64,000 nt of DNA. Origin: Armigeres subalbatus. Taxonomy: Eukaryota; Arthropoda; Insecta; Diptera; Culicidae. Positions 9,340 through 20,419 of this stretch are shown here, piece after piece (positions within the stretch are counted from its first letter, which is position 1; each line of letters opens with the position of its first letter). The stretch is from contig NC_085140.1 in the NCBI RefSeq assembly GCF_024139115.2, positions 315,645,259-315,709,258 on the forward strand, given 5' to 3'. The notes beneath the pieces are model-generated. The model saw nothing but the letters and a program-made list of their open reading frames with translations. It made no database searches and was not told where the DNA came from. A program made the translations under genes and the position numbers.

Positions 9340-10360
9340 GGGAGACTACTCGAGACCCATTTACTATATGATATGTGTATTTCATTCTCATTGGCTAATT
9401 TTATTTAAATTCTAATGCGTATCTTCTATGATGTGCGGTGGTGGAATTAAAAGGAATAGTATTAACTTGTCTTTTGCGTTTATGGGCAAAATTGAAGGTT
9501 GTTTATTCATGTTTGTATTCGACTAGACTAGACGTTTGTATTCGTATGCGCCATCACCAGGACGATCCCCATCGACAAGATTGTGTAGAAGAGTATTTGG
9601 CGTATAACTGAATAAATTATGCAAAATGCTTACAAACTGTGTGTACAAGGATTCAAAGTATTATAAGACGAATTATTGCTTCAAATGTTGCTATTCCGCA
9701 TTGCATTGAGTTGGATCACATCCAACATGGACACATTTCTATCCTAGTCTATGCCCATACGTATGGATGGATGCTAGAACAAACACACGAAACTTTTCCA
9801 CTCACCGAAAAAGCGAATCCCAGAAAGTCATAGGACTTTCTCCATCCCGAGAGCCTAGACGATGCGTAAATAAACTCATTTGAATAATCTTTCATCAACT
9901 GTCTAAACATTCAGGCAAACAAATTATTTACACTTACTTCTGCGCTAGAGGCTAGGAGGCTTTCACTATGCGAAGTTAGCAGAAGCACTTGTAATCCGAC
10001 ATGCCGACGACGACAACGACATGCGTCGCAGGGAAAGTGACAACAATCCTCAGTAAAGCTCCTTAGCGCCGCCTTACCGATGAGGGGTTGAGGACGCGTC
10101 CTACCACGGGAAAGAAAACTGACGAAGCCAAATCGAACTAGAATCGGAAACTTTTACCGAACAAAGTGGAAACAGTGGGTAGCGGCCGACCAACGACGAC
10201 GACGACGGCGGCAAGTTGTGACACTTGGTGAAAATTTGCATTTTTCCGGTCTGGCTGTCAGCAACGGTGTCGAAACCGGATCGGATCTGATCACAGTGAC
10301 AAGAGCCTATCCTTAGTCGCTCTTGATAGGGCGATTGGCATTCTGTCTTGCCGCATCAAT
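9340..10360. other. no gene recognised; GC-rich CGA-repeat block at 9960-10350
   Basis: Most of the stretch is featureless. From about 9960 to 10350 GC rises and short CGACGA runs occur (9999-10020, 10190-10212). No TIR or repeat partner is visible in this window, so it may be single-copy host sequence such as a regulatory region or untranslated exon, but nothing specific supports that. Confidence 0.35.
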
Positions 10361-10708
10361 ATTCAGCGCCCGTAATGTAATCCCAGCTGTTGGTACACCA
10401 AACTTGCAACACTTGAGTAGAAGAAGACCAACAACGGTGGCGTTTGTTCTGGCGGATGAAGTTTATCTTGGTGAAAGTTGTGCTTCTTGAGATGATGTAT
10501 ATGGATTCTTGAAGGATAAAACAAAGTTGTTATCCATTGTGTACCTTTCTTTGATAGCACTGAGATATGAGCAACATCACAAGCAACACTCATTAGCAAA
10601 TGGATTAACTTGAATAAAACTGTTTAAATCCATCGGTTACTGACAGTAACCGAGCTAAATAAAGCTGATAGTTAAATAAGACTTAATGATCTAAATTCGG
10701 ATAATGAT

Positions 10709-11047
10709 TCAATGGTGTTTGGATATTTTGGCTTCATAAACAAGCAGTGACCAAAATACTATTCGGAGCAAATTCAACGACCGAGAGTTTCGAAACCGGA
10801 CCTCGTTGGAACTCACTTCCCCAAATCTGTTCGCTGTCGAAAGCCCTAATATGACTATGCCCAGTACCCCACTTAGTACACCGTTCACCAAATGACATGA
10901 CAACGTGGTAAAGCAGCGAATCGAAAAACCCCTCAGGGACCCGAAAATTATACACAAACCAAAGTAGCACCACCCCCTCTTTCTCATTGAACCATCGAGT
11001 TCGTCATCGCCAGTGTCGCGGTCGTGATCCACCGTGTAAAGAGCCAT
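10709..11047 (-). CDS. unrecognised 112-codon open frame
   Basis: The frame starts MALYTVDHDRDTGDD and has a hydrophobic middle (WCYFGLCIIFGSL and LVNGVLSGVLGIVILGL) that could span a membrane once or twice. It ends at 10709. I recognise no family and see no splice sites or promoter. A frame of this length can arise by chance in 64 kb, although the local GC content is above average. Confidence 0.15.
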   Translation of the reverse strand: MALYTVDHDRDTGDDELDGSMRKRGWCYFGLCIIFGSLRGFSIRCFTTLSCHLVNGVLSGVLGIVILGLSTANRFGEVSSNEVRFRNSRSLNLLRIVFWSLLVYEAKISKHH

Positions 11048-11319
11048 GAAACCAAACTAATGTCTACCTAATAATGAGCTGCAACGATTCGCACCAAATG
11101 AGTCGCCTCCGTCACGCGGCATGACTATTGGCGGTGAATCAAATCATCGCTAGTAAGCATCAATTCGTTGAGACTAAAATGTATATACCATCGAATAGTG
11201 GGATTTTTTTCTTTAAATATGATTCTGACACTCGGATATTATACGCTCAACCTTCTTTTACTTCCTTCAGTTTTGTATTACACACAACCCTCTTTTTATG
11301 ACACTTCTTCATATGTCAC

Positions 11320-11790
11320 TTGGTTTTACGGCCTTAAACAAGTTTTCAATTCCAGGTAATCCAAGATTTCTTTGGAGTCTACACATGAAACCTAGGTCTT
11401 AAGATATACACACGTAACCAAAGGGCAGATATCTCTTTTTTGAACTAATGCATGTCCTGTTTGGCCCATAAATTGGATATGCCTTCAAAAACTTTTTCGT
11501 GTCAGGTCATCCAATAATTCTTTTGAGTAAAGGGCTTCAAATCTACACGCGTAATTGAAGGGCTGTAATCTTTTTTTAAATGGTTCATGTTCTTTTTAAT
11601 CCGTAGAATCAAACTGGATACGCCTTCAAAGACTGTTCCGTCTAGGCCTTCCAAAAATACCCTAAAGTGTAGGTCTTATGGTCTACACACATAACCAAAG
11701 GTTTTGTTATCTGTTTTCAAAAACGGTTCATGCCCTATTTGATTTTTTAAAACCAAATTAGATACGGCTTTGATAGAATACCAAAATAGA
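11320..11790. repeat. tandem repeat, unit about 145 bp, roughly three copies
   Basis: The sequence 'tctacacacataaccaaagg ... ggttcatg ... ggatacgccttcaaa' recurs starting near 11395, 11540 and 11680 with clear substitutions. A partial copy precedes at 11320-11394. This is satellite-like and has no coding sign. Confidence 0.65.
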
Positions 11791-11871
11791 TAGAATCATT
11801 CCAGAAAATATCACAGGAGTGCTGCCGACGCCTACGACAGCCACTCGATAGTATGCCGATGAAAAGCTATA

Positions 11872-12974
11872 CACGGAAGCTTGGAAGTACCCATTAATGG
11901 GTACTTTCGTACTCATTTTGAACAAAAGCGGCATAACTCATTAAATGGGTAAACGCGATTTACTCATTAATGGGTATACGCCATGAACTTCAAATAATGG
12001 GTATTTTTAAGACTCGACTTTGTTTTACAAAATGGGTAAAAAAAGCGCTTTTTGTTCAATATTTTAATACGAATTGAGGTTAGGTTATCAGAATAATTCA
12101 TTGAAAGTGAACAAATAAAAAAGGCTATTTTTTCCAATTTATTTTGCTAACATTATTGTTGTCGACGACATTATATAAATCAAAAGCGATAACAACGGTT
12201 TATGATTGTTTATGAAGCTTTTAGCGGGTATCTGATGGGTGACGTTTTGTTAGCTCAGCAGGCAATATTTCAGCGCAATCAATCCTATTTCGCCTTGCAG
12301 GACTCCAATAGCATCCCGCACAGCCTGCTAACGGAACGTATCGTGCCATCCTTCCGAAAATTGTAGCATGCGATCTCGACCAGATCGTGCAGTTTTTGTA
12401 GTGGATATGCTTGCACTGAACTCCCGAAATTCGATCAACTCGCCTACGATAAACGAAAAGTATTCCTCTGTAAGATAATCCGCATTCCGGTACAGGACAA
12501 GGAAATCCTGTAGGAGAGATGTTGTAAAGTATGAATATATTGTTAAAAGGTGGTGAATACAGAACGACGGAAAAGTCCCAAACGGAGGTGCATCAGTTTG
12601 GAAAATTTGTAGAGTAGCTTACCTTCTAATTTACAGACTGTTGCTCAGAATTTAATCCTCTGGCAATTGGTAAAATTCTCGGTAATATCACGCGCAACAA
12701 AGCACAATGTTTCAAGCAGCAACTTCAATGAAATTTGTGCAAAACCAAAAAAAACTCTGCCAAATACAGGAACGTGCATGAAAAATGACGACGATTTTAG
12801 TTTTGTTTTATTGGGGGTAGTTTACCCATTTTCAAAACGAGAACATATAATCTTCATTGGGGTTAAAGTACCCTTTATTTGTATCAGAAAAAATACCCAT
12901 TTTTTGACAACTTGATACTGATATGAAAAATGGGTAAATGAAACACTTTTAATGGGTACTTCTAATCTTCCGTG
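11872..12974. mobile_element. 1.1-kb TA-flanked element, TIR CACGGAAG, internal AATGGGT motifs
   Basis: The ends are CACGGAAGCTTGGAAGTACC and its inverted counterpart ending CTTCCGTG, with TA at 11870-11871 and 12975-12976. AATGGGTA/TACCCATT motifs are scattered near both ends. The TA duplication suggests the Tc1/mariner superfamily, but no transposase is seen. It contains a split coding relic on the minus strand. Confidence 0.7.
12250..12713 (-). pseudogene. two-exon-like coding relic inside the TIR element
   Basis: Exon-like segment 1 (about 12713-12623) reads ALLRVILPRILPIARGLN and ends AAG before GTAAGC. Segment 2 (12507-12250) follows a pyrimidine-rich acceptor ending CTACAG and reads DFLVLYRNADYLTEEYF, later DAIGVLQGEIGLIALKYC. 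The implied 115-bp intron (12622-12508) keeps phase 0. Each segment has one in-frame stop (VN-stop-K and FR-stop-Q). The residue pattern looks like real protein, but I do not recognise it. It may be a captured host fragment or a remnant of the element's own gene. Confidence 0.35.
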
Positions 12975-12986
12975 TACATGCAGAAA

Positions 12987-13865
12987 TCTCGCTTAACTTT
13001 TCAAAAGGACCTAAGTAACATTTTTTTCATGAATTAATTTGAATAGCGCAATCAACAGAACAACATGAAAGCTTTTGATTGCAGTACCGTAATCCGGGGT
13101 ATCATTGATCAATTTTTTCAATGTTTTGTAAATATTTCCTCCGTAAATTAAATGATTGCTTTTTTCATATTTTTAAAACGAGTACTGCTACGTGTAGAAC
13201 GTTTGAGGCTATTGTTCTTGATTATTTGATAATTATAAAATTGTTTTAAAAATCTGTTTTGTCTAGTTTTTCGAATTTCCAATTTGGGGTAACTTTGATC
13301 ATCAATCATTTCACTTTGTTACGTCTATAAAGCAAGCGTTTGTAAACGCCTTAAGGTAGGCAATTACTTTTGAAATCCTTATACTGAGGCGAAGCGTATT
13401 GATTTGTTCGAGTAAGGCATCATGACCGCTAGGTGAATTATCTGGTTTTTCAACAATAAAAATCAAAATTTTGAAACAAAAAATATGGATAAACAAAGAA
13501 AATAAGATTACTTATCACCCAATTGTAGGTACGATCTCAATTTTTTTGTTATTATGCTTGTTTTGAGTGCTTTTGGCAGCTTACTGTGAGTTAACAAAAT
13601 GATGTTGATTTTATTTTTCAAACTATGGCAAAATTAAATGCAAATTCTAGTGGAGATTATATTATTCGGTAGCAAATTTAGTCAAGATTAAAATACCTAA
13701 CTCATAATAAGTAATCGTAATAACAGAAAGTAATACTTTATTCATCTTTTGAAAATGGTTCAACTGATCAATGTTACCCCGCTGATCAATGTTCCCCCGG
13801 ATTACGGTACTCAAATTAATTCATGAAAAAATGTTACTTAGGTCCTTTTGAAAAGTTAAGCGAGA
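12987..13865. mobile_element. palindromic MITE interrupted by a second element
   Basis: Positions 12987-13043 and about 13811-13865 are inverted copies (TCTCGCTTAACTTTTCAAAA and on through TTCATGAATTAATTTGA). Between them lies a 0.73-kb element at 13084-13810. Without it the outer repeat is only about 150 bp and nearly palindromic. Confidence 0.65.
13084..13810. mobile_element. 0.73-kb repeat, ends GTACCGTAATCCGGGG; copy 1
   Basis: The termini are inverted (GTACCGTAATCCGGGG at the left; CCCCGGATTACGGTAC at the right) and carry subterminal TGATCAATGTTACCCC motifs. A second, 5'-truncated copy lies at 17858-19097 in the same orientation. This copy lacks the two MITEs found in copy 2 and so gives their empty sites. 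Confidence 0.7.
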
Positions 13866-14155
13866 AATCACCGTCATCGATACTGGGGCCGCTATCGATG
13901 TTATCGGTATGTACGCTCTCCGTGTGCAAAGTAGAACAAATTCGCTGGTTTTCCTAGCAGTGTTCCATTCATGTTTTTAAAATTTTCAATGAAATGAAAT
14001 AATTATAATGCTGCTAAGAAAGGCCGGCGCATGCGAATTGATCCGTTGATAAAATGACGCATTCATTCACCAAAACAATTGAAACATGTTTGAATCTCGT
14101 GATTCATTCGTGGTTCAAATCTGCAGAAAAAATTACCGTCACGTCAATAGAACTG

Positions 14156-15600
14156 CAACTTCTGGAGAAATTCAGGGAGGAACTTCCGGAGAAATTCAGA
14201 GAGGAACTTCCGGAGAAATTCCGGAAGGAACATCCAGAATAAATCCAGGAGGAACTTTCGGAGGAATTCCGGGGAGAACTTCTGGAGGAGTTCCGAGAGG
14301 AACTTCTGGAAAATTTTCGAGAGGAACTTCCGGAGAAATTCCGAGAGGAACTTCCAGAGGAATTCATGGAGGAACTTCCGGAGGAACTCATGGAGGAACT
14401 TCCGGAGCAATTTCGAGAAGAACTTCCGGAGGAATTCTGAGAGGAAGTTCCGGAGGAATTTATGGAGGAAGTTCCGGAAGAATTCCGAGAGGAACTCCGG
14501 AGGAATTCTGAAAGGAACTTACGGAGGAATTCCGAGAGAAACTTCCGGAAAAAATCCGAGAGGAATTTCAAGAGGAACTTCCGGAGGAATTGCGGGAAGA
14601 ACTTCCGGAAGCGCTTCCAGAGGAATTCCGGGAGGAACGTCTGGAGGAATTCCGAGAGCAACTTCCGAAGAATTTCCGAGAGGAACATCTGGAGGAATTC
14701 CAGGAGGAACTTCCAGGAGGAACTTCCGGAGGAATTCCGAGAAGACCTTCCTCAGGAATTCCGGTAGGAACTTCCGGGGGATTTCCGGGGGAATTGCGGG
14801 AAGAACTTCCGGAGGAATTACGGGAGGCACTCCGGGAGGATCCTCCGGAGGAATTCCAGGAAAGGAACTTCCGGAGGAATTCCAGGAAAAGAACTTCCGG
14901 AATAATTCCGAAGAATTTCCGAGAGAAACATCCGGAGGAATTCCAGGAGGAACTACCAGAGGAATTCCAGGAGGAACTTCCGGAGGAATTCCGAGAGGAA
15001 CTTCCTCAGGAATTCCGGAAGGAACTTCCGGGTGATTTCCGGAAGGAACTTCCAGGGGATTTCCGGGGGAATTGCGGGAAGAGCTTCCGGAGGAATTACG
15101 GGAGGCATTCCAGGAGGAACCTCCGGAGGAATTCCAGGAGGAATCTCCGGAGGAATTCCGGGTGGAGCTTTCTGATGAACTTCCGTAGGAATTTCTGGAA
15201 GAACTTCCGGAGGAATCCATAGACAGACTTCCGGTGAAGGCATTCCTGGAGGAACTTCAGGAGGAATTCCTGGAGGAACTTTCGGAGGTAGTAATGTAGG
15301 AACACGAACATTCCAATTCTATTTTCCGGAGGAACTTCCGGTGCAATTACGGGAGGAACTTTCAGAGGAATTCCGGGAGAAGCTTTTTGAGGAATTTAGA
15401 GAGGAACTTCCGAATTCACCCGAAAGTTCCTCCTTGAATTTCTCCGGAAGCTCCTCCCGGATCTTCTGGAACTGGGAGGAACTTATGGAGGAATTCAGGG
15501 AGGAGCTTTTGGAGGAATTCCGGAAAAAAACTTTCGGAAGGAACTTCTGGAGGATTCCCAGAATGAACTTCCGGAGGAACTACGGTAGAAACTTCCGATT
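14156..15600. repeat. minisatellite with 24-bp period, GGAGGAATTCCGAGAGGAAC type
   Basis: About 1.45 kb of imperfect tandem units built from GGAGGAACTTCC and GGAGGAATTCCG blocks. The unit is 24 bp, a multiple of three, and is nearly stop-free, so several frames on both strands stay open: EEFREELP on the plus strand, FLRKFLSE, SSGSSSRN and PEVPPGIP on the minus strand. The blocks contain internal palindromes (GGAATTCC, TTCCGGAA). Units vary too much to be a recent expansion. I treat the open frames as a by-product of the period, not as genes. Confidence 0.9.
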
Positions 15601-15815
15601 CCTCTTCGAAACTTCCAATCATAATCAAATTCAATTCGAACTCTAAGCAAAATTCAATCGCATTCCAATCCATCATCACCAAAATTCCAATACCATGCCA
15701 TTCACATTCCAATAAAATTCAATTCAATCCACAACCAATCTAATTTTAAACTCATTCCAATTCAAATCCAATTTAATTGCACTCCAATCCTATTTCATTC
15801 CAATTCAATTCATCC
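15601..15815. repeat. degenerate simple repeat, ATTCCAATTCAA type
   Basis: Short runs of ATTCCAATCC/AATTCAATCC repeat with no fixed period directly after the minisatellite. They may be the decayed edge of that array or a separate low-complexity tract. Confidence 0.6.
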
Positions 15816-16300
15816 AATTAAGTATTCGTGAAAAAGCACCAAACACATCAGCATATACAGAATGAAAATGACGAAATGTTACGTTTGTTGGAGTTTTGGT
15901 TGTACCAACTGTTCGTCAGACGGTTGTACAAACTGAATTGGTCGCACAAACTTGGGGCGGAGTCAAAGTTGTACAACATGTCGGAGCGTGTGTGGGGCCC
16001 CTTAGAAATCTGTTTCAAAGCTAATTGCCTACATCACGGCTGAAAATCCGATAGCATTTTAAATTAAATCGACAAAGGTAGGCAGCTTTTTGTATTGAAC
16101 ATGGCTTCTAGTCAGACTAAAGGTTTACAATCCAAACTTTTCTCCACCATCCATAATTTCCAATAAATCGTTAATCTTGAATGTCGTATCTTCAAAAAGT
16201 TCATCGCTTTCTTTTTGACCGAAATCATCGAAGTCCTCACCTCCCACTACCTGAGTCCTGAGCATGATTTAAAAACATACATTGTCAATCTTGTTTTCAA
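15816..16300. other. no gene recognised
   Basis: Unassigned sequence between the simple repeat and the Tigger-like relic. The phrase TAATTGCCTAC at 16023 also occurs near 4688, 4791 and 22877 and may be the terminus of an unresolved repeat. Confidence 0.35.
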
Positions 16301-17063
16301 CTAAATCCGCACCCTTTGTGTGACACATTCACTACTGTGCAGAGTAAGCTTTCTCGATCTGTTCAATGCAGTCACGTACTGTAAAAAAGTAGCCAAGGTT
16401 CCGTGTCCGGCACTGTTTTTTGTTCGGTTGCCTGCAGCCAGGACCGGATTTAGCCGGAAGGGGGCCCCGGGGCCGACGGTTTGTGGGGGCCCTAAATTGT
16501 ACGAAACAGATTGGTTTTGGTACATAAGATTTGTCGAATCTGACGATGTGTTGGGTGGCAAGAACATGATGTTTACGTTAAAAGGCATAATTTACAAGTG
16601 GCCTAGAGCTTTAACAAGAAGCAACAGTACCTTAAACACCTGACATTTTCGCTCAATGTAATTTCTATCCTCTCGAAAAAAATACTTATTGAACCAACCT
16701 CAAATTCCAGTGTACTGATAGATGGACAAAATCCTGAACAAGGACGAATTGCTCTGTTGATTAAAAAAATAGAAAATCGATATCCTGATGCGTTACAACA
16801 AAAAAGTAGTGTCATTCTTTCTTTCGCCGCTTAAACCCAACGGCGCATTTCTCTGCTTGAAAGTAGTATATTTTTGATGGCATTTTATCCCAGAATAGTC
16901 CTGTTTCATCATAGTTGAATACTTGGTCAGTAACTTTTCCTGTAGAAAAACTTGGCGCTGCTATTTTGTATGCGGATTCGCATTCTCCCATCACAGCAAC
17001 TTTATGCAAAGAGACCCTCATAATGAACATCGCAAACCAACCCACACTTGCTGTAAATTTCAT
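16301..17063 (-). pseudogene. Tigger/jerky-like (pogo superfamily) transposase relic
   Basis: Minus-strand fragments align in order with Tigger-type transposases: KFTASVGWFAMFIMRVS (DNA-binding helix-turn-helix region), VFNYDETGLFWDKMPS (first catalytic aspartate), GFKRRKKE followed after a frameshift by MTLLFCCNASG, and NVNIMFLPPNTSS (end of the DDE domain). Frameshifts separate the parts. The segment near 16440-16495 is an unrelated GC-rich patch with GGGGGCCCC runs that breaks the frame. The family moves by TA-targeted cut and paste. No TIRs could be assigned. Confidence 0.7.
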
Positions 17064-17129
17064 GATCCGTGCAATAGCAAATTATGGATTGCACTGTTCA
17101 TGTCCTCAAATAAGAGGAAAATGTCCTTT

Positions 17130-17290
17130 ATTTTTTGACGTAGGACTACGTCTGTCTTTTCTATTGCGTCTTTACGATTGCGAAAATCAAGAAAATATGA
17201 TAGACTTTAAACTTTAATATCATAGCCGTTTCTCGATGGATTTTCAATTTTTTTGGACCATTCGATCAAGGATGAGTCAACGCTTCTTTG
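17130..17290 (+). repeat. dispersed repeat with TTGACGTAGGACTACGTC, copy 1
   Basis: The segment from the GACGTAGGACTACGTC palindrome to 'cgtttctcgatggattttcaa...gatcaagg' is matched in inverted orientation at about 50225-50415. A related start (TTTTTGACGTAAACTACGTC) occurs at 27759. The family is not identified. Confidence 0.55.
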
Positions 17291-17639
17291 TATTTATATG
17301 AAAATACTATTTTTTAACTACTTATTATCGATAATTGATAAAAAAATTTAGAAATAGGTGAACTAACCAATCACGTACATGCATCACTAACACAGACATC
17401 AAAAATCAATCACTTGCGGGTTTGGATCTAATCCTCAGTTTGAACAAGATTTTACGCAGAGCGGACGCATCAAAGCAATCGCAGCGGAGCGGACACAGCA
17501 TCGCCGAGGCGCTAATAACATTTTCAAAGAAAATCCATCGCATTGGTGGTGGTGCTCGATGTGTTGCTGCAGATCATCCAACCTCAACGAACCAACATTT
17601 TATATGAAGAAAGGATTGACCATAAAAATAGCACTGTGG

Positions 17640-17850
17640 CGATCCCGCACCACCAGTGCCGATGCTGAAAATTTATTATAAATTGTGGTGTCAGTTAGTT
17701 GGAGCATTGGGAAAAGAAAATTGGTTCTTCTCAGGACCAACATTTTATGAAAAGAAAGAGATAATTGCGAAAATGGACTGTTTCGGTGGCTTCGGGTTTG
17801 GCGTGGTAGCTTGGTTACTGTTAGTGATTCCATCCTTCAAAATTCACTAC
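17640..17850 (+). repeat. repeat fragment shared with 40960-41130
   Basis: Phrases such as AAAATTGGTTCTTCTCAG, AAGAAAGA.AT.ATTGCGAAAATGGA and TTAGTGATTCCATCC occur in the same order at both places. The shared part is about 170 bp and diverged. No coding sense was found. Confidence 0.5.
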
Positions 17851-18120
17851 ATCATCTCCCAGTTTTTTTTCCATATCTTTAAAACGAGTACTGCTACATG
17901 TAGAACGTATAAGGTTGTTGTTCTTGATCATTTGATAATTTTAAACTTATTTTAAAAAAGTTTTTTGTCGATTTTGATCAATCATTTATCTATAGAGAAA
18001 GCGCATGCAAACGCCTTAAGGTAGACAATTATAGTTGGAATCTCTTACGCTGAAGCGATGTGCGTCGATTGTTCCAAGAAAAACATCATCACCGCTAGTG
18101 GAATTATCTAGTTTTTCAAC

Positions 18121-18540
18121 CAAGGATGTTATCGATCATTTAGTAATCTTCGTTCGATCACTTAGTAGTTTGTCAATAACTCATTACAGAGGCTAAATTT
18201 CAAAAAGGACTGTATGGTGGACTTCTCGTGCGAAGGTTTTTCTACAACTTTGCCCAACAGGTCGATGTTTGCTTTTAACTTATAACGGAGCTATAGCGCT
18301 AGTAACAGTAACTTATACTAAATGATAGCAAAATTTCAATCATTTAGTATAATTTACTGCTACTGGAGCTATAGCTCCGTTATTAGTGAAAATCATACAA
18401 CTGTTAGGCAGAGTTGTAGACAAACCTTTGCTTTTGAAGTCCTCCATACAACACATATTGAAATTTAGCCTCTGGAATGAGTTATTGACAAACTACTAAA
18501 TGATCGAACGCAGATTACTAAATGATCGATAACATCCTTG
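18121..18540. mobile_element. 420-bp palindromic MITE with 8-bp duplication TTTTCAAC
   Basis: The inverted ends are CAAGGATGTTATCGATCATT and AATGATCGATAACATCCTTG, continuing inward over about 80 bp. TTTTCAAC flanks both sides (18113-18120 and 18541-18548). The paralogous site near 13447-13457 has a single, uninterrupted copy. The 8-bp duplication fits a hAT-type mechanism. Confidence 0.85.
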
Positions 18541-18652
18541 TTTTCAACAATATATAACAAAATTTCGAAACAAAAACTATGTATTAACCAAGAATATAAG
18601 ATTGCGTATCACATAAATATAGGTACGAGCTTATTTTTTTTTTCTTATTATA

Positions 18653-18847
18653 GGGACACGGCAGGTATTTTCGTCTGTTCGTCATAGTCTCGAAAACTTA
18701 TAAAAGAGACGCTTTTTTGTAAAACTCATACGTACCAAATCGTAAGCTCAGGAGAAACGTTCTGCTATAGTGGAGTTCTAGCAAATGTACGTTGCTTTCG
18801 TTGGTTTTAGCCCCTACGACGATGGACGGAAATACCTGCCGTGTCCC
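18653..18847. mobile_element. 195-bp MITE with TA duplication, TIR GGGACACGGCAGGTATTT
   Basis: The left end is GGGACACGGCAGGTATTT and the right end AAATACCTGCCGTGTCCC, flanked by TA at 18651-18652 and 18848-18849. Copy 1 of the host repeat lacks it at about 13552. This is a non-autonomous, Tc1/mariner-type insertion. Confidence 0.88.
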
Positions 18848-19099
18848 TACTTGTTTTGAGTGCTTTTTTAGCAGCTTGCTGTGAGTTCAAAAATTAATGT
18901 TGATTTTATTGTTCAAATTTTGGCGAAAAGTAAATACAAATTCATCCGAAGTTTATATCATTCAGCAGCAAATTAAGTCAAGATTAAGATACCTTACTCA
19001 CAATAAGTAATTGTGATAACAGGAAATAATATTTCATTCATTTCTTGAAAGTGGTGAAACTGATCAATGTTACCCTGGTGATCAATGTTCCCCGGTATC

Positions 19100-20110
19100 T
19101 GAGACATATTTTGATCAAACATGTTGTAGATTGCGGAATATTCACGTCACAATTATGTTGATCTTTATCTTCCTTTAAAAATGCCCTTTCTTCAGTGAAT
19201 TTGTTTCGATTAGTGTTGTACTGCAAATCCATTCCGTCTTAAAAAGCCTTACCTTCAGTGGAAAGCACTTCCTCGATATCGCATTAGAATAACTGCTCCG
19301 AGGTTGTTGCACAATAATACAATAACTACCGTAACACTAAGTAAGTAAGTAAGACAGCAATTAGAGATATCGCAATCGAAAAAATCGCAATGTGTTGGGT
19401 AAGGAACCAAGTTCAATTAAATACGCAGAGTTTCAAACTCGATTTAATTGAGCAGAGTAGTTCAACAAATGCTTCGAATCCATGGTTTCGCACAAAATTT
19501 ATTTTTTTTCTCACTTATTTGCTGCTCAGTTGCCCGAAACTCGTTAAACGCTTAAAAGCACATACGCACTATGGGGGATCCAAAAGGAAATTGACTCTCT
19601 ATCAACACTTTGTTCCTCAATTTTGATGCTTGTGTTAGGGAAGCGCTTTAACATCAGGAGGCATGACTTTCTCATCGTCCATTGCCGGTATCCCGCCTCC
19701 TTAGTAAATGTTACCTGGCTGGAGCTTCTGGTTTAATTTTATTGGATACTAACAAAGCGTTCTCCAGCTCGCGTGTTGAACATTTCGAAGCGATCAGACG
19801 CGTTTCCTTCCTGCGAAATTGTTGGTCGTAAGCAGGAAAAGGGGAAGAAGCTAGCAGCAGTTGTTGAGAACAGCAAGCGGGATCGGAAGCGCTGGCGGAG
19901 GAAATCAAAGTACATCTACCTATATTGATCGATTTCCTCACATGCCAACAGCATCCAAGTTACATTTAGGTTATTGTCGCTGAGGAAATGAAGCGGATTT
20001 GAACTGATCTACATATTAAACTAAAAGGCCCTTTTCAGGGTCACAACAATCACTGGAAGAGGGAGATTACCGATTTGATTTTTGTTCATTATTCTAATTG
20101 ATTGAAAAGA
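19100..20110. other. no gene recognised
   Basis: No repeat partner, TIR or credible frame was found. A short TAAG run lies at 19339-19353. Confidence 0.4.
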
Positions 20111-20117
20111 ACCTATT

Positions 20118-20195
20118 CTGCCGCTAACCGCAAGTCGAGCACATCTGTATGTGGAGGCCCATATACAGATGTGCTCGACTTGCGGTTAGCGGCAG
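20118..20195. repeat. ~78-bp near-perfect hairpin repeat, copy 1
   Basis: The arms CTGCCGCTAACCGCAAGTCG and the inverted match ending GCGGCAG pair over about 36 bp around a few bases. TATTCT occurs on both sides (20114-20119 and 20196-20201). A diverged copy lies at 22738-22809, so this is a mobile foldback and not a one-off structure. Confidence 0.75.
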
Positions 20196-20419
20196 TATTC
20201 TAGTAAAAAGACTTATTGTCGATCATCATCACTCAAATCACAGTTTTCATTTCCATCCATGCGAATACATCCTGAAATGAACCAATTTACAAAACTAGTT
20301 CCAGAACAATGCAAGAAAATTTCACTAGAGTGCCGCTTACGGCGACGATACCCACTTGATAAGAAAATTATTTTGAGCTTTTTCGTGGAATATCTTCACT
20401 TGTCATAAGACGAGTTTGT

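Larger units (their letters stand above)
17858..19097. mobile_element. second, 5'-truncated copy of the 13084-13810 repeat, with two nested MITEs
   Basis: It starts CATATCTTTAAAACGAGTAC and follows copy 1 to TGATCAATGTTCCCCGG at about 19095. Two insertions absent from copy 1 account for the extra length (18121-18540 and 18653-18847). Confidence 0.7.

Noticed and set aside
14104..15311. Several long open frames in the minisatellite (up to 233 codons)
   Set aside because: They overlap in many frames on both strands and follow from a 24-bp period without stop triplets, not from a selected protein.
14156..15600. CRISPR array
   Set aside because: Units are contiguous and all alike with no unique spacers, and the genome is eukaryotic.
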